Shown here: in pieces, positions 35,142-48,500 of the stretch | Layout: each line of letters opens with the position of its first letter | Numbering within the stretch: position 1 is the first letter of the stretch | DNA from: Apostichopus japonicus | Taxonomy: Eukaryota; Echinodermata; Holothuroidea; Aspidochirotida; Stichopodidae | Assembly: GCF_037975245.1 (NCBI RefSeq) | Contig: NC_092564.1 | Location: forward strand, 12,736,484-12,800,483 | Length of the DNA stretch: 64,000 bases | Direction of reading: 5' to 3' | Position numbers and translations under genes: made by a program | The notes under the pieces: generated by a model | The model's database searches: none | What the model was told of the DNA's origin: nothing | The model's input: only the letters and a program-made list of their open reading frames with translations

Positions 35142-38100
35142 TTCTGTCAGTTTTGGTCTGATTCACAGTGATATCCTTAATATAATGATGCATATATTAA
35201 CTATTGTTAATTATCATCACGAGACCATGTAGTTAAAATTCGTGTTAGTAGCACGATTTTAAAAGGTATTTTTATACCATACATATCATAGATTGAATTC
35301 TTCGCAGTTATCGTTTGCTCTGAGAACTTTCAAATATGATCAATTGGGATTAGAAGGGGGAAATACTGTCCAATTTCAGAGCTATTGTATTAAGCAAAGA
35401 ATGAACAGAAAGATTGGCCCGGGTGGGGTTGGGATTGGGGTGAGGATGGGGATGAGGGTGGGGATGGGGATTAGATTTAATTGTTCGGAGAACACATTAC
35501 TTAGAGTCCTTGATCACTTGTCCGCCAATTCTGTAGCTCCAGGGGGCGAGTTGTGGGAGTGCACCCCCTCCCCCTACCACTTTCAACCTAATACAATAGT
35601 CCAGAAGAAATATTAGCACAACCTTGCGTTTAGACCCCCTTATGATGCTCGTAGAGCCTCCCTCCCCTTTACATGGCTAGTCGGCTTCAAAAAAACCGCA
35701 GGCTCACAACCTACCTTGATAAAATACTCGTGTATAAAACATTGATTAGTTGTAGGCTTTTGAATAAAGCAAAATTAGACACGATCATTCTTTATTGCGA
35801 TGCAGCGTTGCTCTAATGGTCGTTAGAGTATTTAGATCATGGTAAACATCGAGGACCTCTATCATACAATCTCCTAAGAGACACTTTTAGTAATTGTGCT
35901 ATATGCTCTTTGAATATTGAATATTTGTAATCAAACAGTAATTAAGTGTCATATAGATGTTTTTATAGAAGTTTGTTATTAAGGCAAAATATTTGACGAT
36001 GAAAGTGATGTCACAAGATGTACTTGATACTTTACCTGTCGTCAATGTACTGGTCACGTGGTATCAAGAAATAACAGATATATGACATAACATGTATTGT
36101 GCAGGGATTCGAAACCGCCAGCGAGGTTGCTTAAATCTATAGCCATAAACTACTACAAACATCACTTCCGTATTTAACGTCCAATGAAACCGGAAGCCCT
36201 CATGACGTACATATTTGTCAGTGGACTCATGGAAATACTGTATTAATTCGAAAATTAAACTGATTTTTGATAAATGTATAATTACATTATTGTAAACGAC
36301 TCCGTTGTGGATCACTTAAACCATCATTCATGTCTGGCACGACTTCTTGGAACACTGAGATCTTTTACGTTCAACAACTTTATTGGTGCGTCATAGTCTT
36401 ATATAGATGACATCTTTGAAACACTTACCCCCTAAGAAACAGAGCAAATACAACATATCTTATACGTATATAAGATAGATGAAGTGATGATATATATGAC
36501 TTAAATGAAACCTTGACATCAAGTTTTTAGAAAATCGATACCATTTAGCCTAAAAACGCTGTTTGATATGGCGACAAAGTAAACGCGCTCTTTCTTGGTT
36601 CTTCCAAAAGAGGGAATGTTTTTAAGGTTCTGGCAATGAGAGGAAGATTGAGGAAAACCCGAAGGACGAGGGCATGTTCAGTATTTTTTCTTCCTTAATT
36701 CTAGATATATTTTGTGTATAGCTTTGTGAAATGGTATAGGAATGGGGTCGAGGGGTCATCCGTGATAACTCTTTCTTGAAAGGGGCCTTGGTTCTTGGGT
36801 GCAGCGCGCAGGCTTGTTTGTCAACTTTATCAAATGTGTATTTCATTCTTGGAAAGAGAAATTAACTAGATATGACAAACTTACAGAATTTTCCAAATAT
36901 TTAAATATATTGTTATTATTTTCATAGGGTAGAAATTCCACTAGTTTTGGCCAAAAAAGCATGGTAACGCTTTCCGCAGAGTTCCGCAGATTCCCAACAG
37001 TTTAGGCCTATATTTGATAAAAAATAAATATGGTTAAGTGTCCTATACTATACCAAATAAATGTTTGAATAACCAAGTATTGCATTCTATTCCTACAAGA
37101 GGTGATGGGAAGGGGGGGGGGGGGGCTCAATCCTGTCATACCCAACAATTTCTTAGCTCATTTATTCAGGTTTGTTTGTAACTTCCCAAAAATATTCTGT
37201 TTTTGCTTTAAAATAAAGCAAATGCGAATCAATCTCATGTCCAATAACACACTGCTATTTCGTTTACAGGATTCAACATTCTCAGTTGTTTAATTCGTAA
37301 TGGTAGTGTGTTTTGTGATCAAACGTGATTTTAGCTTTTCTACAAACCTAAATATATATTTTCTTTTTAATGTTATATATTTTCTTTTTAATGTTTTATT
37401 TCTGACCAAAGATTCTTTTGCACTTCTTGTATGATACACTTCTATTTCATTTCATTCCATCAGTTATTAAAGAGGAACAAAAGCTTAATACTGAAATTAA
37501 CAGGCCCGTAATCTTCCGGGGTGCATGTGTCGTTATAAAAACATCTTCATCACCCCCCCCCCCCCCCAAAAAAAGAAAGAATAGAAACGCAAAAGACAAA
37601 AAATATTATCCTAATTTCTAATGGAAATATTGCCTACTTGCACAGTGACCATAATGGAGTCAATGAATCTCTGATTCGTTATCATCGCTTCATTGAGAAA
37701 TTGGCGGAGTAGTGAATTTCATTCATCCGGCAGTTTGTGGTTAGCAAATTAAAAGATTGCATGTTATCGTCTAATGGAAGTAGAATGTCGGTTAGTCATC
37801 TCCTAGTCCAAACATTGAATCAGAACGTGTGCTAACTATAATCCCGCCAGGAAGTTATTATGGGATAGATCTATGAATGTGCAGTATCTCGTGTGTAATC
37901 ACACCACTCATCAGGGAAACCGATTATACCAATTCATCATTCAATTTGTGTTGGGATGATCAGTTATCCTCTTATGTTGACATTTATTTTAGACAACTCT
38001 TATTTTAAAGAGAGAATTTGATGTAAACTGCTTAAAGACCGTCTTTAGTTAGTAAAGACAAAATTCATATAGGAGGATGGAAAAAGGTTGAACTTTAATG

Positions 38101-38144
38101 CTAAAAATCTCGACTTTAAATAGAGCCAAAAAAATAAAATAAGA
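35142..38144. other. Intergenic, G4-prone tract and homopolymers only
   Basis: A plus-strand tract at 35418-35472 has at least eight runs of three or more G (GGGTGGGGTTGGGATTGGGG and on), a strong quadruplex candidate. G/C runs lie at 37122-37135 and 37553-37567. No gene recognised. Confidence 0.55.
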
Positions 38145-38400
38145 GAAATCAATTATAGGATGATATGGTAAGTCAGTGTAATACCGACGTTGTCATCATT
38201 AATTATCACGATTTATAAGATGACTCTTGGTAGACAGTTAGTGTCGGTATATACGTATAATATTTAAAACAAAAATAATAGAAATCAATTAGGAAGATAC
38301 GGTAAACTCAATTTAAGGAGGACATTATCATAATTAATTATCACGATTAATAAGATGACTCTTGATAAACAGTTAGTGTCGGTACGTATACTAGTTAAAA
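38145..38400 (+). repeat. Tandem duplication, about 136-bp unit
   Basis: GAAATCAATTATAGGATGAT (38145) and GAAATCAATTAGGAAGATAC (38281) each start a unit. Each continues through CATTATCATAATTAATTATC-like sequence, AAGATGACTCTTG and CAGTTAGTGTCGGTA. Two diverged copies. Confidence 0.75.
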
Positions 38401-38602
38401 CTAATGGAAAACAATAAAACCCAATCATTTCTCTGTTACATTTTACCTGTTTCTATTTTCATGATATTCACCTTTAAGCAAATATCTGGGAACGGTCATA
38501 TAAATTATGACTTAAGGCTCAAGTTTAATTTTAATATTTTCTAGAACGTTTAAAAATACTGCTACCAGTCCAGACTGTATTTCTATAACTCAATTTTTGA
38601 AA

Positions 38603-39200
38603 AGGTCTCCCTTCAAAGAGTCGGGGTTTATCGATGAAAGTGACTGGACGATGTAGTCTAAGACACAAATCATTACGTCAGTTCCTCATATGGAATGCAA
38701 AAGTCAATGGGAAAATATTGTACTATTTTGGTCTCAAATGACGTGTTCACAATGCCATTAAAATTAAAAATTTAAATTATTCAAGGACAAATGGTATTAA
38801 ATATCATACAAGGATATTCTGTTCTTTACATTAAGATAAACTAACATGGTTGACATAGTTATTAGAATTGATATAATAGTGGATTAATATAAACATTATA
38901 AGGTCTGCACCGAGGAGCCGACATCATTAGCAATTTAGTTTAAAAGGAGCTTTCCAGAGATATAAAAATATATGTAATTAAAGGTGAATACCTTGAAAAC
39001 TGGAAAGAGTAATAGAAATATCACTAGCACTCAAGTTTATCATTTTTACGTGTACTACATATCAAGACTTAAAGTCTTTAATGTCAGAATCACCCAATGT
39101 ACAAAGCTTGATCAGTTTGTACTGTGGATAAGAGACAACCGTTAATCAGTATAAACTGAAATGTGTAATAACACCGTAACACATGTTGACCTGTCAGCAG
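38603..39200 (+). repeat. Dispersed repeat family, copy B
   Basis: It shares with copy C TGACTGGACGATGTAGTCTA then TCAGTTCCTCATATG...AATGCAAA. It shares with copy A GCACCGAGGAGCCGACATCA then CAATTTAGTTTAAAAGGAGC and a CCAGAGATATAAAA block. Ends are not defined. Confidence 0.6.
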
Positions 39201-41199
39201 ATACTACTGTGGAAAACTATAACTAACAGACGAATTCATTACTCAAACGCTGTTTCATCTAATGACTGGCTAGGAGTCTAAACAACTGTCCCTATGTTTG
39301 ACTAGTAAGTTTACCTTGTAAAGATGGTTCAAATTGCTGATTTTAAGCGTTTGCAGTAAAGTGTCATCCATTTTTTGTAAAAATAAGGCAGTGTGGTTAG
39401 TCCAGTCAATCATTATGCCTAGTATTGTGTGTTAATTATTTTCTGTTTGTTAAGTCCCTCAGTAGCAACTGGTCATAGATGTAACACATGTTAAGAAACG
39501 ATAACACACATCAGTGTTAATTGATTAACGGCTACTCACCTTGACCAGTTCTAACTGATAAAGCTATGATAATCGAGAGTCAAAACCTATGAAGAAATCG
39601 GTTTCTCAATCTTTGCGTAATTTGTCCATAAATGTTTATCATCAATTCTTGCAAAGCTACCAATAAGTTCTTTGAGTTCACTGTAAGAAACAGAACCACC
39701 GATGATAAATCTACGTTATTTGAAGTTATATAAATATTTTGACCTCTTTTTGATTGCAAACTTGTTCCTGCAGAGGGGGGGTTGGTTGGTTGGCGGTCCA
39801 CATCGCAACAACCCCCCCCCAAAAAAAACACAACGACCCCCCCCAAAAAAAAAAAAAACAACGACAAAGAACAAGGCAAGATAGTTGTCATTAGCACAAC
39901 TTCTCTCGTATACCTATTATATACAAAACACCCTCCTACATAGATCTGATTTTTACGGTTATTATTTTGCAATTAGATTTACCCGGAATTTGCAGTCGAT
40001 TTAGAAATTGATATTAACTCTTTAAGTAATAATGTGAAATATAATATAAAACTAATATCAGCAACTCTATCGTTTCAGTCAGTTATATTGTATAAATATA
40101 TAACTGTCTGTTTCGCCGACAGAGATAGAGAAGTGAGGGAACTTTTCCTTCTGTATAACCTTGGCTCATGCATGGATCTCTTGAGGCACGGTTCTCTGTG
40201 TATTAAACACATTAGGATCAATTAGTAATACTTAAATAGTTGAGCTTGCCCAGCGGCTTACCAATCGGGCATGGAAGATCTTTTCCCTTTCCAATGTCCA
40301 TGTACTTACTTAAAAGCTAAGATAATGGAACGATTCCATCAAATCTTGAAGGTAATAAAGTGAAAAAGGAACAGGTTTGATTGTTAGGGGAAATATTCAT
40401 TTCATAAACTTGGAGTATCTGCCTGGATTTTGATATTTAAAGACGCTGAGTCCTATTACAGCTTAATTGTAGTCTTGCAGTGGAGTACGGTATATCCATG
40501 TATGTGTGTGCCATTTGTGAAGCCCTCAACATGTATCTGAGCGTATGTTGATGCGTTCATGGTAACTATACATAAAGTGTTCGTAGGGTGAAGGAGGGAA
40601 AAGGAGAGACTTTAGTGATATGTCCAACCATGGATGTGATATTTATGATTACTTTTGAAGTACTTTCATGCATTGTATAAAGTACCTGCAAGCTTAGCAG
40701 TAACAGCTTTGTTTACTTTTATTGTGAAATAACAAATTAAAGATAAAAGGAAAAGGAGAGAGTTAACGCTAACGTTTTGTTGATTTATCAGGGATCGAAT
40801 ACTAACTACAGATTTATATCAGTATATGGCTTTAATATATCCAAATTAAACCAATATATATTTTAAGGACATTTTTCGAACGTAAATATATATATAATTG
40901 GCCATATGTTTTTCAATTAGCCTATATTGTTGCAGCAGATGTTAAATCACAGACATAGTGTGGCGTTAAGGTGGGGGGGGGGGGGGTGTGGGTGGGTAAG
41001 TTGTTGATATTGCCTGGTAAAGGGTGAAGGTAAGCACCAGTTACATGCAATTAATCGAAACAGAGCATATTTCATATTGTTCATTTGGAAGTTAATCGTT
41101 AATTGCGTGGAGTACATAAGAGTGTGTATAATTTTAGTGACGGTATAAACACAAACTGCTGCTATATGAAACAGAAACGACATTTTAAACAGTTAAACA
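39201..41199. other. Intergenic, nothing seen except homopolymers
   Basis: Paired C-run/A-run blocks lie at 39811-39828 and 39837-39860, and a G14 run at 40973-40986. No gene recognised. Confidence 0.5.
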
Positions 41200-41620
41200 T
41201 CTGGGGCTCTTTCATTTAAGTGGCTGGATGACTTAGACTAGTAAAACATACCTATAAGCTCAGTTCCTCAGATGCAACGCAAACTCAATATAAAAACTAA
41301 ACATACGGTACTTCTTTGATGGCCTCAGCTAATATGGTCAAAACGCATCACCAATTGTCAATGATAAATGTTGTCAAATATCCGATGTCAATATCAATTT
41401 AGTCTCAAGAAGGAATGTACTCCCAGAGATTTCACATATTTTAACGTATTAACCATATTTTAAAGCTAAATACATGAAAAAGGTTGGATATAGCTACATC
41501 AGAGACATTTTACTATAGCATTCTAGATTTGACAATTTTCTTGGGATATAACATATCAAGATTAGAGTTCTCTTTTTTGAATGTCATATTTAAGTTAGAG
41601 GAACAGGATGTTTTAGTGCC
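41200..41620 (+). repeat. Dispersed repeat family, copy C
   Basis: TGGCTGGATGACTTAGACTA, TCAGTTCCTCAGATGCAACG, GATGGCCTCAGCTAATATGG and CGATGTCAATATCAATTTAG align in order with copy B. All three copies have the same orientation within 7.4 kb. No coding content. Confidence 0.6.
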
Positions 41621-42845
41621 TTCCGCTTTCCGCTTTCTAAAAACGTGAGTTTATTTGCTTCCCCGTCCTTGCTTTCGGAAACTTTCAACTGACGTCCCCA
41701 TCCATCGGCATCAAGCCTCCTCAATTGCAGAAGGGGGTCAGGTTAGGTATCAGGTCACCAGCTGCTACAACGCAGTTCGTTCAAAACCGACGAAAAAAAG
41801 CAGAGCGCTAGATCTCATCTCCATCTCCACCTCTGTCTCTCTCTGTCTCCCTTTTTTTCGCCCTCGCAATCCCAAAAATAAACCATTGATCACCACCATC
41901 TTTGAGATTTTAATAGGTGTCCCCTCTTTAAACTCAGACGTGCAACACTTCTCGGATTGGGGCTTGACGTTTTCATCAAGATAAACTTCTGACTGACTGT
42001 TGACTACATCAGCTATAATAGTTGATTGTGTGATGTAGCCTCAAACGCTCAATTAATGCTAAATGAAGCGACCAATTCTCGTTAAAGACGGACTTGGACA
42101 TGACTAGGACAGATATGTGGCTCGTAAATACTTCGAAGAAAATCTTAAGAATGACAAGAAAATACGGATTTGGTTTAAAAAGGAAAAGGATAAAAATTTG
42201 ATTTGTAAAAAAATGATGGGCCATTAATAGGTTTATTTTCTTGTTTCTTCTTTTTTTTTGGTCATGTTTTACAAATACAACAATCGTGGAGCATGGCGTG
42301 TATAGGCTTTTACTAGCGTAAATAAATATACGCAGGCGATTGTGGTATTACCGACCAGAAGTCATGCCGTTCTAACCATTATTTTGTTTTTCATGTTTAT
42401 CATGTCAGGACATTATGGAGTTCAATACAACAGAAAAGTTAACGATCGATGTGGGTTTTTTTTTTTTTAGCCGCGAATGAATAAAACGAGACTTACATGA
42501 GTGAATCAAATTGCACGGTGACTGACAAATTATTTCATTTAGTCTTTATTTTTGCAAGGGAATAAGACAAAGTCACCAATTTAAATAACAGTAACATGTT
42601 ACAACCGAAATTCAACTTGCAATAAGCTGAAAAATAAGAACAAAATCATTACAATCTTAGGACTTAACCTGCCTGGGTAATAAGGGAAGTCATTTCTGTA
42701 CCGTGTGATACAAACTTTAATTGATGTGTAGGGTGTATTCGTTTCCGTTTTTGGGTGAGTGATAGAAGATAAATAATACGTGGGTGAAGCCTTGGGTAAA
42801 CTCTATACGTCACTGGATATTTGTTAGACGTGACGATTAAAAGTT
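41621..42845. other. Intergenic, nothing seen
   Basis: AT-rich sequence. The plus-strand 109-codon frame at 41655 has no recognisable domain. Confidence 0.5.
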
Positions 42846-42857
42846 TAAGCTATATAT

Positions 42858-42888
<31 letters not shown>

Positions 42889-42893
42889 CATAT
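42846..42893. repeat. AT microsatellite beside tRNA-like repeat copy 2
   Basis: (AT)n with CATACATA interruptions, ending about 12 bases from the repeat. Confidence 0.85.
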
Positions 42894-42905
42894 AATTGAA
42901 AACGT

Positions 42906-43258
42906 AATGAGTTGGAAAATCCAGAACAGTGAGAATACTTCCAGCCTCCATCGGGATTCGAACCCGGGCCTCCCGCTTTATAAGTACACACATATAACCA
43001 CTAGGGTATGGACGCTGATTGTATGTCCAGAGGTTCGAAACCGGTAAGGAAGGTCGTAATTCCCCTGTAGGCGTTTGTCACCTGTATCGAACAATACTAG
43101 TTCTGTTTTTGGTGACATACTTTGCCTTACTCTAGAGATCAAACATGATTCTAACCAACTCGAAGTCATTTGTAATTACTAAAGCTGGATCTCGAAGGAG
43201 ATACTTTGAACAAACTTTTGTCAATGAAATGGAGGTAAACGACAAAGGCAAATGAATA
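42906..43258 (-). mobile_element. tRNA-like dispersed repeat, copy 2
   Basis: Inverted, diverged partner of 11398-11754, of nearly the same length (353 bases). The B box GGGTTCGAATCCC (minus strand, 42954-42966) is intact; the A box is altered to ACCCTAGTGG. An AT array (42846-42893) lies next to its 3' end, and a short TATATAT stretch touches its 5' end. Confidence 0.75.
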
Positions 43259-44330
43259 TATAACCACCCAAGGAAGACATCAAGTTTAATAACTACATAC
43301 TATTTTAATTTCTGATCTGCTATGTTTCATCTCTTCAAATGTTTAAGGTCGACTCATTTGATGTCATTGATGAAATTAAGTTCTAAGGTCATCGGTTACT
43401 AGGTTCCTCTCTTAAATCCCGCTGATGAATTTCCTGTATCTTCTCAGTCAACAATCGACAGAATATACCTATATAAACTTCATCAATCAACTCTTTCACT
43501 TATACTCATGGATGACGTCATCGCTACAATAGTTTAATTGAAAATAACATCATCACTTTATTACGTCATGTTAGGGCAGATTTAATGCAAACACTTCAGG
43601 CGACTTTGGACCGCAATGATGGGTGTTTCAAAGTATCCAGATTGCAGCAAAATGACACACTTGCTGTCAAAGAGTTGTATAAATAACCAACCAACGAAGG
43701 ACGAAGACCTTATAAGCGATCATCGTCCTGTTTGTTTGTGCGTCTTTTTTGTCTATATGCCTATAAGGGCGTGGCGGTGGAGGGGCCGGAAGGAGGGGTG
43801 GGGGGGGGGTTGAAGTGATCTGCTTATATGTGGGGGTGTCCTCAAGGTATCTAATTTTTACATGAAAAAAAAACTGTGTGCAGTACCCAGTCAAGTGATT
43901 GTAAACATTGCTGTATTATGTGGGGTTAAAGGTCATTCGCACGAGTTGAGAAAAAAACCCCGATACTTCAGTGACGGCCGGGAGACTACTGAAGTCAACA
44001 TGACAGGAAGTGTATTATAAAATGCTGTACCAGTTCATCAAGGCAACGACATTAAATTTCAGAAGCCCCTTTTTTTATCATAGCTTTTAGTCTCTCCCCC
44101 CTTCTCTCTACAAATGTCAAAACCTTTTTCTGACCTAACAGCAGTTACCGCTTTTAACCAGTCCTTTACCAGTACGTATACATGAAATGTGTTCAGAAAA
44201 TGGAGAATTATTTCCATTTTTCTTTGAGAAAGCAAATGTATACATTTAGGAAGCACGATTGATCTATATATAGAGCAAGTTTAAACCATCACCGAACTCA
44301 CACTTCAAATGCATACATGACAAATGGATT
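43259..44330. other. Intergenic, nothing seen except a G run
   Basis: AT-rich sequence with a G-rich patch at 43768-43809. No gene recognised. Confidence 0.5.
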
Positions 44331-44340
44331 GATGATCCCT

Positions 44341-44438
44341 ATGGAGCTGCTACTCTAAGTTCCAGGGAGCTGCTACTCTAAGTTAGAGTAGCAGCTTCCA
44401 GGGAGCTGCTACTCTGAGTTAGAGTAGCAGCTCCCTGG
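44341..44438. repeat. Tandem perfect hairpin array
   Basis: GGAGCTGCTACTCTAAGTT occurs three times (44344, 44367, 44402, the last as CTGAGTT), and its reverse complement twice. The last unit (44398-44438) is an 18-bp perfect stem, CCAGGGAGCTGCTACTCT, with a 5-base loop. The block is flanked by GATGATC at 44331 and 44438. It could be a very small fold-back element or a palindrome grown by replication slippage. Confidence 0.85.
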
Positions 44439-45376
44439 ATGATCATTGAGATTATTGAGCCTATACACAATAAAAAAGAAAAGCTCAACTTACTGGATAA
44501 CCCTTGGAGTAGCTATATCAGTTCAGCAACGTACAGTACGCTATGTCACAGTTCTTTATCATACGACCAAGACGCAGATCAAACACACGAGCCTAAATTG
44601 GACCACGAAGTCACCCTTGGACGAGAAGGTACTCTAGATACACGAAGGAATCCTTTATAAAAAAGGGAACTTTGGATACACAAAGTACCATCTTGTGTAT
44701 TGCGGGAACATATAGTAACCCGGCTTTACCACATAACAAGTATTGTTACATGCAACAATCACGTCCAAATTTGCCTCTCGGGCTATACAGTGACCTTCCA
44801 GCTGTGGTCTCAACCCCAAAAATACCTATAAAAAACTAAACAATGGGAAACAAGATAGTAGGAATTCTGCATAATACATGGGTCTGCTCGAGTTAGCCGA
44901 GTGGTATGCAAAACAGCATAGAGGTGTCGTAACGACTAACATATAAGTTAGTAAAACAATGTAGAAAGGTAATAAACTGACCACGTGACAATTACTTGTT
45001 ATAATATAAGCACTGTGTATTGAGTAGAGATATCTCTCACGTTTTCAGTTTCAACTGAAACGAGGGCGCTTTATCAGTTACACACATGGTGCGTAGAGTA
45101 AATGTGAAGAACTCTTCGCTATAACGATTGTTCAATTTGAATGGCAACTGTTTGAAATTGTTCAGCATTTAAAAGACTATTTCGACAGAAAGGAATGACA
45201 GGCGATGCCTACCGGGTATGTCAGAATCAATGATGTATTGTCACGAAAAAGAATCTTGCAGTTTCTTTCTCATTTACGCATTGTAAATGGGAATAAAACA
45301 GCTGTCTGTTCTTAACACGTTTGTAGTTCAGATCTTTACCTCAAAAACTTCAAACCAGTAAACATATGTACATACA
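44439..45376. other. Intergenic, nothing seen
   Basis: AT-rich sequence with no recognised gene. A short TTAGCCGAGTGG (44893) resembles a tRNA A box but has no B box downstream. Confidence 0.5.
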
Positions 45377-45466
45377 TATATATATATATATATCAAATAT
45401 ATAAAAATATATATTTATATATATAAAATCAATAAAACATATATATATATATATATATACATATAT

Positions 45467-45551
<85 letters not shown>

Positions 45552-45561
45552 TTATTGATTT
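45377..45561. repeat. AT/AC microsatellite bounded by a 15-bp inverted repeat
   Basis: (AT)n with an internal (AC)9 at 45467-45484. AAATCAATAAAACAT at 45426-45440 is perfectly mirrored by ATGTTTTATTGATTT at 45547-45561. Confidence 0.9.
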
Positions 45562-48500
45562 ACTAATGTATCATTGTTTCGACGAACTTCACGTTTACAA
45601 CGATAACCTGTAAAAGTGTTCCGAAATGTTTTCAAATTGATGATAACTACAATTACAAAAAGAAGAAGAAGAACCGCCAATATGACACCTTGACAACATT
45701 TTGCAACAATTTAAGTTGGCTAAGAATGAAGGAAAGTAATTGGCTTTCTTGTTTTTGACTTATGATTGTCTTATGAACAGTATAAGACATGCTTGATGAT
45801 TCTAATATATATACCGGAAGTTTTAATCAGATTAATATATAATTTCCATAAATGATATAGCTAACCCCTCTTTTTCTACCGTTACGCCAAATTATTCAAT
45901 TGAATTTCTATGGGAAAAGCCATGCACACCGGAGGTAGTATAATGTATAATTTTCTGAACAATTTTGTTAACCAAACTAGCAAACCTTGCTTCGTTCTAA
46001 AGAAATATTATTCTATAGTTTTATAGTCTTATATAAATATTGACCAGCATTGACGAAGGAAACGTACCCATCAAATAGTCACGAATTGATTAATATACAG
46101 GACATGTTTCCGTCGGAGAAGCAAAAATGAAACCAGAGAATCGAAGAAGATGCTACAATATGTCGGCCTAGGAGCTGTATTTGCCAAAGGCGTATTTTTT
46201 TTAAAGACATTTTATATTCTCTGTTACAGAGAATATTTATTTCGATTCAAATATATAGTGCTAGCTAGACTCGACGATTTTAACAGAATTTGAGACAAGA
46301 AAAGTCTTTAAAAAGAAATATAGGCCTAAGTAAATTTGTTCCTCTTTTTTATTTGGCCTTGTTTAGATTCGTGGCATCGTTGCCTATATAGCCTTTATCA
46401 TCGGCAGGCGTCGAGTAAAATTTCCATGAAGAACTAAAAATAAAAACTTGCAAAAATGACAGCGGGGCTTAATGTAGATGGCGTGTTACTTTATGAGCAG
46501 ATTCATGGATTACAACGCGAAAGGGAAGATCTCTGTTCTTAAACATTTTAAAATCTAAAAACCGCTACCAGCAATGAATAAACAAGTACGGTAGTATAGC
46601 AACACACAAATTCAAATATTAACGGTATATGTTCCCTGTTTGATTGGTATATGTGCTACCTAGCACGGTTCTGTTGCAATGGTTGATTGCGGTCATATAT
46701 TTCCGGTAAAACTTTAAGCATTAAAACAACACAAAATTGCCAGAAACAAAATAAACAACAACAACAACAGGGCAAATTGACATTTGTTCCTCCTCTGTAT
46801 TATTTTCCTTAAAACAAGTAATCATTATTTTTTCATCTCATTGAAAAAATTAAAATTAACAAACAAAATCCCGTCGAGGGGATGAATACAAAAGGATGAA
46901 GCTGTTTCTTTAATACATGATCATATACATGTTACACACAGAAAAAGAGCTGTTATTACTTGCTTACACATTCTCATGATATATGTGACACATATAACAT
47001 TCTTAATTATTGATTAATCATTAATGATATTTTCAATATGAAATTATCTTGTTTACTACTAGTTATATCTAATACATATTTTTTATTTTTTTATTATTAT
47101 TTTTTTATTTCGTACTTTTGTTGAACAGAAGATTCTCAGTTTTACTCTTTTTTTACTCTAATTACGGTCGAACAATGCTTGTAGATTCTTAATTTTTTTT
47201 TATCAAATTACCTTAACATTTATACAGAATATGACGAGATTTTTTTATTTCTGTCTGTAGAAATAAACAATATAAGTATTTATTTATCTTCACATAATAC
47301 TGCCTATAGGCCTATGTTCAGTGGAAAATTACTCTTTTTTTTACGATTAACATAAAGAGAAAAAAAAAAGAACTAAGAGTAAAATCTTTCACACGGGAAG
47401 ACTTCAACTTCCGGTTTGATTTTGAAACATTTAAACGAAGAAATTTCCCTTTAACATAAAATGAATACCTTGAAACCATACATAGTCATATAAACAACTT
47501 CGGATTAATTTTAAGATAAATATGACGCTAAGCTAAACGTTGAAATTTGCATTAGTGTGTGTAAGTGACGAAATTATGTCAAAGTGGCACTTTGGCACTT
47601 GGTCGTTAAAAGCGGTGTTTTTTTAAGATTTCCTTCAAACTAACATTTTTTTCCATATTATCTAAAGCAAAATTTTGCCTGTCACAAATAGTATAGAAAA
47701 TATAAGGAAACATTGTTATATCCATTAATACGGTTAGTGGACGCAAAAGGGTTAAGTGAGGATATCTGCATGACTTCCAAATTTTAGGCAGATCTTCTAA
47801 AGAAATACTTCACTTGGAGAATGTTTTCTCTGGGATAAATAATTAAGCATTTATACCCTTGATCTTATATATCACCCTCCCTGCCAAAAAGGGAACACAC
47901 AACTGAAATTGAATTCTGAGTTTCCATTAAATGAAAAGACAAAATTAAGAGAAGGTGTGGAAAATGTAATTTTTATAATAACAGTCTTCATATTAAATTC
48001 ACACAAATAGCTCATTACTACCCTATATACTATTGAAACGTTATAGTTTACATGCTAACAGAAAAAAAAGAAAAAAAGGTAATTTGAAAAGTGAATTGAG
48101 GAAATAATATGAACAATAGTAGACTTTGAATATGCATTGCATAGAAGAAGAAGAGCGCGTTGGCTTAATTTAGAAAATTACAAGTTCAAAAGCAAAAAAG
48201 CCTAACACAAGTTTTCGACGAAACTTGCAAAGTGTTGCCCAAGAATATTGTTCTCATTTGAATTGTTTTTTTCCCCCTCTTTTCTATTCCACTTACTTAC
48301 TTACTTACTTACAAAGCATTACAAACACTTGAATTTAAAGTAAACCATAACACTATAAATGAAATTCATTGTTTTCAAGCTTCGCGCAAAGATTGGAAGA
48401 GGAATTATTAACAATGCAAATATATTTAATGGAGCTTGCTTGAAAACAAAATAAAGACCTCAACCAGCTAGTATCAAGTTGAAGTCAGTACAAAGATGTC

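Noticed and set aside
44885-44925. tRNA-like A box TTAGCCGAGTGG
   Set aside because: No B box or tRNA fold follows within 100 bases.
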